Shown here one piece after another: positions 1 through 11,300 of a stretch of 64,000 nt of DNA. Made by a program: the position numbers and the translations under genes. The notes below the pieces were generated by a model. The model had not been told where the DNA came from, did no database searches, and worked only from the letters and a program-made list of their open reading frames with translations. This DNA is from Monarcha castaneiventris obscurior (Eukaryota > Chordata > Aves > Passeriformes > Monarchidae), in assembly GCA_026261815.1 (NCBI GenBank), contig JAMPIT010000230.1, forward strand, positions 815,501-879,500, in the 5' to 3' direction. Positions within the stretch are counted from its first letter, which is position 1. Each line of letters begins with the position of its first letter.

Positions 1-1264
1 GAGGAACAGGAATGGCCATGGGCAGGCATCCATGGGTCCATGGGAGTGGTCAGGAGTACAGGTCCCTGGAAAGTTTTACTTTCCAACAGCAAAAGGCAAC
101 CTTGAAGTCAACAAAGATCTTGCCTTCTGAGGATCATCATTCATAGCCCTACATGGCAATTAATTTCAAGAAACTAAAGCGAAGTGATCTCATAGATGGC
201 TCACGTCTAATTTGTAATTAATCTATTTAAACAGAGGTTCTATTTCATGATTCAGCTTTGGAAAGCCTATTAAATGATGCATTTGGCCCCAGATGGAATT
301 CTGGGCTAATTTAAGTAATATCTGACAACTATGCACAAAAAATTTGGTACTTACAAGGACATCCAGCTTGGACAAAACCCAGAACCATTCTTGACACAAA
401 TGTTTGCATACAGATGTTTACACAAGCCCAGACTTCAGCTTAATCATAACATCCATATTCTTAATATAATTTATTGTGTGACACTTGGCACGTCCAAACT
501 TCAGCTGGGTAAAAGCAGAGACAACACTGAAATACGATGAGAAACTCTGTATTTGTATTATTTTGTTATCCTAATTTTTAAAAACATTAAGCTGTGAATT
601 GTGACTGGTGCAGCTGGTGGATATGGAAGGACAATGGAAGCTTCCTGGAGTGTTGGCTGTCATTATGTTAGGTTTCAATTGCCTTTCTTTCCTTGCACGT
701 GTTAAAAGTCAACGCAGAGTCGAGCCAGATGAAATCTAAAATTAAATTACCACGGTTACAATGGGGAGGCAGAATATGTATTTAGTTCTAAAGATGGGTG
801 GATAAAGTCAGGGCCCATATCTCCATAGATTGTTTAGAGAGTCAGTGGAGCACCAGGGGTTTCTCAGGCATGAATCCGAAGCACCTTCCTCAGCCTTCTA
901 GAAAACTGTCTTGTGCTGGAACTTCCAGTAACCAGACCATGCCTTGTTGCTTGTGCACACCACAAAGTGGGAACATCTGCACATGCCTGGCATGGCAACT
1001 TGCACTCAGAAAAAGCAAATTGGATCATTTTTGCTTTGCTCAGCTTTGCCCAGGAAAAGTTTGGGAGATTTGGGATGGCCCATACAGGCACTGACACCCA
1101 CGTTCCTGAACCTGGGAATATTTCCTTGTGCTTTTTCCTTTACAGAGAGTGTAGGTATTTGGGATGCTGTGGGGTACCTGACACGTGGTAATGAGACCAC
1201 AGTAGATGGTCCCTGAATAATCTAGGGAAGCATCCACCCTTTATCATCTTAGTGATGATAAAGT

Positions 1265-1432
1265 GAGGCCCTGGCACAGGTTTCCCAGTGAAGCTGTGGC
1301 TGCCCCATCCCTGGAAGTGGCCAAGGCCAGGCTGGATGGGGATTGGAGAAGCCTGGGATAGTGGAAGGTGTCCCCAGGTGTTCCTAGAGTTTGGAACTAG
1401 ATAATGCTTAAGCTCCCTTCTGTAGGAGTCCG
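1265..1432 (+). mobile_element. CR1 LINE 3'-end fragment
   Basis: Matches the known CR1 3' region, including the phrases aagctgtggctgccccatcc and gccaggctggatgggg, and the segment around ctagataatgcttaagctccctt. 5'-truncated and diverged, with no coding capacity. Confidence 0.8.
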
Positions 1433-1494
1433 AGAGGAGAGAGCTTCAGTCATTAGTGGTGGATTTGATTTACAGCCCTGGAAGAAACTTGGTC

Positions 1495-1942
1495 TGGCAT
1501 AATTAACAGAGATTTATAATCGTTAAATAAGAGAAATGTAAGCCTATGTTTCTATAGTTATAAGCAGAATTATATTGGGTGTTATGGTGGAGGGCTTAGA
1601 GTATAGTAATATGATTTTGTAATTCAAGTTAAGGATTTAGATATTAGAATAGAAGTACATGGGGGTACGTGACATGACAGGTCATTGGCTGGGAGACCTC
1701 TGCATTGCAATGGAGAAGAATTATAGCTGATAGGTCAATAGGTCAAAACCAAGTTTCATTTTAAGTGCCTATTGGATTAGAAAGTTATAAAAAGCCGTGT
1801 AACTCTGAATCTTGGGACTATTGGCCATTTTGGAGGTGTATTGCTTAGACCCTCATGTCTTGAGACTGATGCCTGTTTGTTATTTTTAGTAATAAACCTC
1901 CTTAAACGCTGATAGTTCCATCTCTTTAATTAAGAAGTCCCA
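1495..1942 (+). mobile_element. Probable degraded LTR, boundaries uncertain
   Basis: An AT-rich block with inverted CCAAT boxes (ATTGG, for example 1771-1775), a TATA box TATAAAAAG at 1786-1794 and AATAAA at 1891-1896. The roughly 100-bp TATA-to-poly(A) spacing is the same as in the two solo LTRs of this window. Possible ends are TGGCATAATTAA near 1495 and TTAATTAAGAAGTCCCA ending at 1942, a loose inverted repeat with TG...CA termini. I see no clear target-site duplication. It is not the same family as the LTRs at 28907 and 41259. It could instead be ordinary AT-rich sequence. Confidence 0.35.
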
Positions 1943-2706
1943 ACGAGTGGAGGGGTGCTGGGGAAGAGCACTTCAGAGGAAGAATTTATAGCTTCCGAGT
2001 GTTGCTCCTGATAAGCCAGAGATTAATAGCCAGAGCAACTAGGGAGGGGCTCCGTGCCCCTCTAAAGAGGGTCCTAAACACCAACAAGTCCAGCGGCCCT
2101 CCAAAGCCAGGCAGAAGGGAGTTAGGAAAAAACAACACCCTTCCAATCCAAACCATTCTAGGATTCTATGGACTTTTCCTGTTAGAATGTGTGATAAACA
2201 CAGAGGTTTGTGCCTGGGAATCACCAGGGTGCAGAGAACCCCCACTAGTCCATGGATCAGGAACTCTCAGTGCCTACATCACAGGAGCTGTTTGCTTGCT
2301 TTGTCAGGGACATTTTGTTGAGTTTCTGGGCGATCACATTTGCCCACTTGACATTTGTTAGTGGGTTTCGATACTTGCTGCTTCATGCCTTTAATTCCTT
2401 TGCTGGGTATGTTTCAACTATTTTAATGAGCTGATGATAACTTTGAAGGGTGCTTGTCTAGCACAAAGCAAAACCATCTGTTCCAGGAGTGGGGGAACCA
2501 TTAGCAGCCATGGCCTGAATTCCTGCTCTTAGGTCAGGGTCTAAGTACTACAAAAGCACTTTAAAATATACCATTAAGCTTTTTCTTCTTTAAGAAGAAG
2601 GGAGAGGTTTAAGCCTGGAATTCACCTTAAATCCTTTTTTTTTTTTTCATTTAATTTTCTGAAGAGCTTTACTGTAAATTGTTTAAACCTTATCACTGTG
2701 AATACA

Positions 2707-2808
2707 GGGTCTAGTGGAAATAGTCTCTGCCCATGGCAGGAGATCAGAAATAGATGATCTTTAAAGTCCCTTCCAGCACAAAGCTTTCAATGATTCTATG
2801 ATTCTACA
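2707..2808 (+). mobile_element. CR1 LINE 3' tail
   Basis: Contains ctgcccatggcagg, then tagatgatctttaaagtccc, and ends in the diagnostic 8-bp tail repeat (atgattctatgattcta). Only the last 100 bp of the element remain. Confidence 0.8.
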
Positions 2809-4939
2809 AAATACAGCTTTTGTTTACTTTGATTTGAGGTTTTTTTTGTCTATTTCTTCACTAGTGAAATAATTATTGTACCTCTTTAATCTTGTATTTA
2901 TTCTTTAGTGCTCATAAGCTAAAGCAGCTAACATGGCACAGTCCTATTACACCCCAAATGGAGAGACAGTGTGGTTTGTCTTCACAGTTTTAGACTTCAA
3001 AGCATAAAAAAATAAGCCAAGTTCTTTGCAAGCTGTAGACTAAGGAACAAATTGTGAATCTCACATTTTCTTCACCACTAACTCTTAAGTTACCTCAAGC
3101 TTATCAAAACAAACTATTTACTGTGGGTGAGTTCTGCATCTGTTCTGGCTCAGAGACTCTCTAAGGCAAAAAAGGTTAATTTGGGGTCAATGGAGGCAGT
3201 GGGACAGCAGCAGATAAAATTGGAAAGATACTCTAGAAAGTGGGCACAAGGTCCTGGTACTCTGCTTCATTTCTAAGTATAATTTGGAAGAGTTCACTTC
3301 CAGGTGAGGGCCTGCTTTGCCTGCCATAAAAACAGAGAATATTCCTTTCCCTAAATGGCAGCATCAAGTGAAGAGTGCAAAAGCAGAAATTGGCTCAGTC
3401 TTACAGGTGGGCACATGAAGAATGGTGCAGAACATTAAATTGCATTACATGGCAAATTAAAAATGAAGAATCACGAACAGCTGGTATGTTAGCACAACTG
3501 ATTTTGTTTATTTTTAAACCACCCCAAAATCCAATCATGCTCTATGTACATAGGCAGTACACGGGATAGCACACCAAATGTAGACAAGAAAGATAAAATA
3601 TATTCTGGTTTATTTTGCTGGTGATTTTCCTTTTTATTCTTTTTTTCATCGTACATCTGCTCAAGTTGATGAAATGATCCAACCCATACGGATTCCTATG
3701 CCAATCCTACCTCAACTCCCAGTCCCACACTGTCTCTCAGAGAGGAGAATCCATCCCACTACCCCTGGGGGGTTTTTCTGAATGCAGGAATGTGCTGATT
3801 TCTGTCAGTTCCTCCAGGCCTCATTTCTTATGGAAAATAGTTTAGTGCAGAACAAGTATATCAGCATGGATCTGCTTTGACTATATTCTATAGTTAGTAG
3901 GTAAGACCAGGTAATGCTTTGGGTTACTCAGGAAATCATAAGTAGCACACACACGCACAAATGAAAACAGAAAATAATCTTCCACGTTGTTTAGAGTGTT
4001 AAATTTCTTTCTTGTTTCCAGTGTCGTTTATTTCTCTAAGCACTGCTGCAATTCTTTCCACTTGTCTTTATGCTCTTATTTTCTTACAAAACAGTATACT
4101 AGGCTTTCTGTATAAAACATATATATAAACATTTATATTTATTTATATATATATATAAAAACAAAGCAACCACCCCCAAAACGGACTTCCAGGTACGTAT
4201 GTGTTTGTCCCTCATTAGAAAATATACTGTGTGTACATCTATTTGTGGTCCCTGAATGTCACAGCACTGACAATTAGAATGGGGTCAGAGAGAAAAGGGA
4301 CTTCTTTGCTCCTTGTTTTCCTTTAAATCACACAGATAAATTACACAGGGTGAACAAAAGCAGAGTAGCCACAGGAACAATCAGATCCTGTTTACACATT
4401 GGCACCACAAAATTCTTGTTGTAATTGTTGTTACTACTCTCCAATTGGACTTCTAGTTATTACTTCCCAGGAATTAATATCTCTAGATATCTTTTGTCAC
4501 ATGTATTCTCCCCTCACTATCAGCTGGATGCAGGTTGGGGGAGAATGAACCACTAGAAGTCTGAAAGGTCCTGTGACTCTGGAAATTCTTACCCTGCTTT
4601 TCTGGACCTCTTTCTCAAAGATGATCAATCTTTTGGGAAATTATGGTTAATTCTATGTAACAATTAATTTTTAATAGCCTTTCCTTCCAAAAGATGCTTT
4701 TGGACACTGATTTGAGAATGGTTTTTTTCCCATTCCTTGCTGGCATTAGATTCCAGCCTTGCATTTTTGTATAAATACTGTTTTTTCAGGTGTAAAGCCC
4801 CCATTATTGGTACAGATGGTTCTCTGTCCTCAATATCTATTCTTTCAGGAAACAGACTGCTCATTTGAACTACTTAGCGTTACTGAGTGATGTAGTGGGA
4901 GAACCCCCCACTCTAAATACACCTCAAAATTGGGTGGTA

Positions 4940-5214
4940 GCAAGAGAGGGGTTAAATTTCAGCCCAGTTTATTTAGGTCACAACTCTTGTCTTGAAGACT
5001 CTGTAATTGAAAAACCCCAGATATAAAAAATGTTATTAAGATATGGGGGCAAAAAAAAAAAAAAAATGGAAAACTGTATTGAATTAAAAAACCAAGGTAC
5101 TGCTTGCTGGTTTACAAAGAGTCTATAACACTGATAAAATCTTCGGAAACCAATGTGCTGCTTTTTTTTTGCCTTTTTTTTTTTTTTCTGTTTTCCCACT
5201 CTCCATGCCCTTCT
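4940..5214 (-). other. AQP1: Probable short AQP1 3' untranslated region
   Basis: Sequence from the stop codon to just past the 4968-4973 poly(A) hexamer. It holds two sense-strand poly(A) or A-rich runs (about 5187-5161, interrupted, and a poly(T) run in sense at 5066-5051) and is otherwise AT-rich. The true 3' end is unproven and could lie as far away as the AT-rich region near 3600-4170. Confidence 0.4.
4968..4973 (-). promoter_or_regulatory. AQP1: Candidate AQP1 poly(A) signal
   Basis: AATAAA on the minus strand 241 bp after the stop codon. About 38 nt further on is a GU-rich stretch (reading TTTTGAGGTGTATTT), the expected arrangement of a cleavage site. Other AATAAA hexamers occur further downstream and one overlaps the stop codon, so alternative 3' ends are possible. 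Confidence 0.45.
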
Positions 5215-5394
5215 TTATTTAGGCTTCATTTCAACCCGGGAGTTCATATCATCCCCTTCCAGGTCATACTCTTCTACTTGGCCACTGGTCCACACCTTCA
5301 TGCGGTCGGTGAGGTCGCTGGTTCTGGGTGCCAGGATGAAGTCGTAAATCAGGGCAGCACTTGCTCCTCCAATGATTGGGCCAACCCAGAAGAT
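5215..5394 (-). CDS. AQP1: AQP1 coding exon 4 (residues 213-271 and stop)
   Basis: Encodes helix 6 (IFWVGPIIGGASAALIYDFI) and the cytoplasmic tail APRTSDLTDRMKVWTSGQ followed by VEEYDLEGDDMNSRVEMKPK and the stop TAA at 5217-5215. It follows an acceptor ending TTTCAG. The acidic stretch DLEGDD corresponds to the conserved tail region DLDADD of human AQP1. The last sense codon and the stop (AAA TAA AG) create an AATAAA hexamer at 5219-5214. Confidence 0.97.
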   Translation of the reverse strand: MFWVGPIIGGASAALIYDFILAPRTSDLTDRMKVWTSGQVEEYDLEGDDMNSRVEMKPK

Positions 5395-8300
5395 CTGAAA
5401 TACAGGTCCAAGTTATTGCATCAGGTATTTCTGCATTTGAAGATCCTCTGAGGATTCTCCCCATGAAATTTACAGCCTATCCGCCTGAGTGTTTTCTTAA
5501 CCACATGGTATAAAACCAGGAATTGGTGATAGACCCAGCGGTGAATAACTGTGACTATGTTGCCAAGTTGTGATATTTAAAATCGGTTTTCTACTGCTAA
5601 AACATCTCTGCTACTCCAGATAGAGTGGGCAGGGGAGCATAATTTCTCAAACAACAGGCTGCTAGATGCTATTTTCCAGTTAACGTCCAGTAAAAGGTGA
5701 ATTTGAAAGTAATAGTTAATGAGGATCTAATACTGGATGCTGCTTAGCTGGTGATATTGCTGTAATTGAACTGGCCTAACCACTTAAGAAAATTAAAGTT
5801 TAGAAGCAGAGGTAATAAAAGGGTTTTAGTAGACAGATTGATTTTGTTAGAAATAACAGAGGATATTGAAGGCTTTGCATGGCCAAAGCACTGCTGAGTC
5901 TGAAAACTCTTTCTTTTATTCAACAACATCAGTAGTTTAGCACAAATTATTACCTCTATCTTCTTCTGTCTCTACAAAGGATAATAATTTTCCTATTAAA
6001 TTCTGAAAATACCAGCTCCTCACTTACTTACTTCCCCTTAGTGTGCAAATAATAATGTTCAAGTGGGACATACTGCCAAAATTTCCCCCAGCTATCGCAA
6101 CCTTTTGTGTTTTACTCTTTAGACTAAAATGGAATCCATATCCAAAATTTTCACAACCCCATTGTATTACCATTAAATTTCCACCTGTGCCTATGCAACT
6201 GGCTGCTAAAATCGAGAGTAGGAGAGCTGGAACAAGCCCCATTTTATTTATATTCAAGAACACATGCTCATTTGCAAGTTTTATATCAGCCTTCTTTATT
6301 GAGCTTTGGTGAAATAAGTAGATTTTTGTGAAGTTCTTCATTTTAACCACATTTAAATACAGGGAATAATCTAAAATTTATAGGGTTTCCAGAGCCCTTA
6401 TCATTGCAAACACATAAGCAGACACTCAGAGTTAAGATGATGAACATTTTATTAGCTCTTAAATATTGGATGATCCATTTCAGTTTATAAACCTGCTTAA
6501 GAATCTTTCTAAATTGGGTTTTACCAGATTAAGCAGCAGCATTTTACAAACCTAGATTAAACAATAAATTCACCATACAGGATTCTGTGTAAAAGGGCTT
6601 AAACTTTTAAAATGTTTGAAATAAAGAAATATAAAGGGGAATAACCAAACAAAATCCACTGTATTACACTGAGCACAGAGGCTGAATGAACCTGAGGAGT
6701 TTCTGTTTGCCTGAGGCTGGTAAGGATTGAAAGGAGAATACTGTGTGTTAAATGAAACGGAAATGCCAACTCACTGACTTGGCCCTAATGATATGTGTTC
6801 AAATGCTTCTCATCTTGTAGGTTATGTGTATTCAGAGCCTCTTGTAAGCTAAACAAATTTACTCAACTTACCCAGTGATTTTCAAAGTTGTTGGCGATGA
6901 GCGCTGAGCCAAAAGATCTGGCCGGGTTAATTCCACAGCCGGTGTAATCAATCTAGGAGGTGAAAAGAGAACCAGAGCTGAGGCGCTGATGGAGCTTCCC
7001 CATCATCTCCTGCCTTCCCTGGCCCACCCCGAGTTGGGACATAGCAGATACAAACTCTGAGGGCTAAAACTTACAGCAAGAAGATGTCCCAAGGCAACGG
7101 AGAGACCAATGGCCAAAGGCGCTGATCCCGAGATGTCGTTCCTTCTCCTGTCTGTGGTGGCCAGGACACACAGCACCAACTGGAAGGTGGCAATGATTTC
7201 TATACCCAGCCCTTGGCCTGCATTGATTCCCTCTGAAAGCTGCATGGAGACAAGAAGGAAAATGTCACTTCATATTTCTACCTGATTTCCACTGGTTCTG
7301 TGGTTATCTATTTCCTCAACAGAAAAACATAGACCTGCACATCCATTTCCCTCCTGGGGACCCTTTTGCTTAAAAGGGAGGAAAAATAGGAAGAAAGAGA
7401 AAAAAATTGAAGAAAAATTAGCTTTGAAACACTCCCTGCTGTACTCAAGCCTAGGCACAAGCAGCTTTCATTGGTGATCCAACATGGTTGAGTGGTTGCT
7501 GCTTTTAGCCAAAGTGAACACCCAGCCACTGGACACAATGAAAGTGTAATTGATCTATGTGTGTGAAACAAATGAGCCAGAGAGTTGCCTTCAGCAGAGT
7601 TTACTTCTCCACAAGTGAACTGTGGTGCCTTAGGACAATCACTCATTGCTTCAGGGAGTTCCACAATAATATTAAGATATTAATATTCCACCTATACTGT
7701 GAATTAATTGCTTGAAAAAATGCCTCTAATGCCACAGGAAATATCCTGACATGTCCACAGAGTTCATGTGCTACTGGTAGATGTGGCAGAACACCAAAAG
7801 TACCTAAAACATCTCTAGGTACCAATATTTAGGCACTGTATCTCTAATTTGCACAGATAATGGATGTAGTCAGTGGAGATGACATCCATCCATCCCATGA
7901 AATCTGGGTGATCACTTGAAAGCTCTGTTTTGGTCTTTCTTATAGATCTCATTTGACATCAACGAGCTTAGACACCTAACTCACAGGTAAACTACTTTTT
8001 GTTGTCTTAGACTCAAACTAAATCTCATTCAACTTCTTTGAGGTACATAAAAAAAAAAAAAAAAACCCCAATTAAGGAATCCCAAGGGGCTGATGGGAGC
8101 AGTGCTTCAATTTCCTACTGAAAGTAGATTATCTAGAAAAATTCAAACTGTCAGACATAAATATTCCAATGATATTATTAGTCATGAAATCAGCAGAGTT
8201 CCTTGTAAATGCTGTAGAACATATTGAAACCATGGTGATTCACATAAATGGACATTACAGAGCAGAAATGCTGTCATATTTCAGGAGTACTGCTAAAAAC

Positions 8301-11300
8301 TGGTGCCTAGCAAGAAACCATGGAGCTAAACCATTTGATGTTATAACAAGTTTTGAGTTCTGCTTTTGATTGCTTTATTCGGTGATGTCTCCATTAAGCC
8401 AAGGCAAGTCTGTTACTGAGCTGAATAACTTGATGTTAAGTAGAAATAACTCACTTGCATGGATGGGATGAAACATGAGCTTGGCCACAGGCCAGAGAAC
8501 TGAGAATGTGACTTGGAGTAGGAAGCAAACTCTGCAAAACTTTTTTTTAATTTGTGCTATCAGTAGGTTATCACATCTGTCAGAGCCCCTGCATTAAAAA
8601 TTGCTGGGTCATATATGGCAAAAAACACAATTTCATGTTATTGTAACCTGTCCAGAACAGTGAAACTATGGGAAATCCTGCTATTAATCTGATTTTGTGG
8701 TTTATGCCCTAATTTTCCCAAAGCTAATGTTTGAATAACCTTAAAACATAAAGATGGTTAACGGAACTATTTCACTTTCCACATGTGCTATTCACATTTC
8801 TTCTTTCTTCTCTGTTACAAAGTAGCATAATAGCTAAAAAAAGTCCTCTGAGTCTTTAGTTGACATAAATCTGATTTCTAAATCCTGCTTATCTGAAACA
8901 CTAATAATGTATTTTTATATCCTGTTCTTTAATATGCAGGGGTGATATCCTCTGAGTTGGAAGCAGTTTATCCACAAATAGAAGGGAATTCTGGTTGAAA
9001 GGATGGGTATTTTGGTTCCTTCAGCATCCATAGAGCAGAAACTGAAATCCATTAATGAAACCATCATTATTAGGACTTACATGTGAGAAATATGAGTCTG
9101 ACATAAATACATCCATATGAGATGCACTGAAAGTTGCATGATCCACATCTTCATGCTTGATATCTCTGAATTAATATTCTATCACTTTTTTAAGTTTTAA
9201 AAATAAACACTTTTTTCACTGTAGAGACGGTGGGATTTGTCGCTCTCAACAAATTCGGCTTCCAATGCATTTCCTTGATATCGAAAACAATTTAAGAATC
9301 TGAAGTGCACACTCTCTGGAAAATCTTATCTCACATTTGGAAGGCCAGCTGGCCAAACTTAAAAGCCAGGTGTCTTAGCAAATGAGTGACTGATGTGCAC
9401 ATGCCCAAAAGCAGACAAGAAGAACCCAAATTCTTTTCTATCGTAATTCAACTCCAGAAAACACAGAGCTGAGGTCTGACGCATCAATGTTAGCCTTTGA
9501 GAAAGCCTTGACATTTTAAAAAATTAAACACTGGCCAACCATTAGGCTTTCCCTTCACTTGAAGGGCTTCTACAAAGAGACAAAAGACAATAAGAACAAA
9601 ATTATTCTTTAAAAACCTGTGATAATCCTTATCTTCGAGGGGCGGAAATCATATTCTTCCTTTCCCTCCAGGAAAAACACATCCTACAGCTGACGTGACT
9701 TGAGGTCATTCTCCCTGCTAATCAACACTTATTGATGGGCTGTGTGGAATCAAAGAAAACCTGGAAATATCATAGGAAACCTTTTGCTTTCCTCTAGCTG
9801 GGTAATTTCACACAGCCTGCCAGGAACATTAAGATTCCACGGTGAGAGCAAGGACTCTGGGCCATGTTCCAAAATGGGACAAACCCAGGCAAACCTTGGA
9901 TGTCCTGCTTTGCTGTGGCTTTTGGATCTGCAGTGTGCAAGTGTAGGATAACAGAGTATTTCTTTGCCTCCTTATCAGAGCTAAATTATCACTGCAGCAG
10001 CAGCCTGAGCCATGCATGGTACACACAGAACAACACCCAGTGCTCACCATCCCAGCCACATCCCAGAAAGGCTTTAGAAAGGGAGTAGGAAGGTACATCC
10101 CCCAGTGTCAAGTTAAAATGGACATGTACATGTGCCTATTTATACTTACATAATCCTTATTCACAGAGGATTAGCAAGCGTTACCCAGAGAACATTTTAC
10201 ACCTTTTGAATCTGATGGTTTAAGCTCTTAACAGAACCAGGGAGGCACAACCAACATGAGTTTGTTGTCCTTTCCTTGTATTTTCTGTATGCTATTCAGG
10301 ATTTTTAAGGAAATCTTGAACTTTTGTTGAATATTTTGTAGAATACCAGGCTCCAGAAGCTTCAGGGTTGTCTAAAGGTTAACCTGAATCTAGTAGGAAG
10401 CACTACCACACATTAGAGACCTGGCTAAAAATCAACAGCTGGTCTTAACATCTGGCATTCTGCTACTGAGAATATCCAGAACTCAAGGTGACCAATATCT
10501 CTGGTTCCTAAATAAAGAGAATAATGCCTTGAAACAAGACACAGCCACCTCTACTGCAGTGTTGGGATGAAGGGGACCCTTTCCAGTGTACCCACACTGC
10601 AATGCCTTTTTCCCTGCACTGGTACCTCTTACCAGTGCTCACAGGGTATGTGGGCTGAAACTGCATTGCCCTTGATGTATCTGCTCAGAAATCTTTGATA
10701 TCTTCTCATGTCACTCCAATAATCCTCATTAATGTAACAGAAAAAATATCAGAGAGCAGGGAACAGCAGAGTCACTTCCTGAGCTTTTCCTGCTTCAGAC
10801 TTGGGAGAATTGAGGAGTGGATTCAGTGCTTCAAGGAACCAAACGAGCTCTAAGGGATTAAATGAAACACACAAGCCCATATTCATCTCCAAGAGAGTCT
10901 GCACAGACTTCTTTCCCTTTTTTGTTCACATGAATAATTCCGCTAAACTTCATTTCTAAGTCAGTGTTTTGACAGAAGAAGCACTAGAAACACACACAAG
11001 AAATGGGCTGAATCACTGGCAAGATGTGAGAGTTATCTGTGGACACATTTATCTGATCAGCTGAATCAATCTTGGCTGCATTAGCTTGCAGTGAGTAATT
11101 CTCCCTCAACTAACAGAACTCCCAGACAAGAAGCAGAAGGCTACATGTAGACACCCCAGGGAGGTCTAGCCTTCTGTGAGCTGAATTCCACCATTTCCAA
11201 CCTTAATGATCCCATGATTAATATTTTTCCCCCCAGTTCACTGTGAATCTGAACAGTCATGGAATAAAAATCAACTGGAATTCAGTAAATGTACAGAAAT

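Larger units (their letters stand above)
1..4939. other. Downstream flank of AQP1
   Basis: Non-coding as far as I can see. It contains CR1 fragments at 1265-1432 and 2707-2808, a possible LTR at 1495-1942, and an AT-rich TATATA stretch at about 4118-4158. In mammals GHRHR follows AQP1 here; no GHRHR exon was recognised. 1-1264 and 2810-4117 show nothing identifiable. Confidence 0.6.

Noticed and set aside
4054..4080. A short minus-strand translation resembling part of a MINDY4 C-terminus (DKWKE).
   Set aside because: Only a few residues match, it lies downstream rather than upstream of AQP1, and there is no surrounding similarity.
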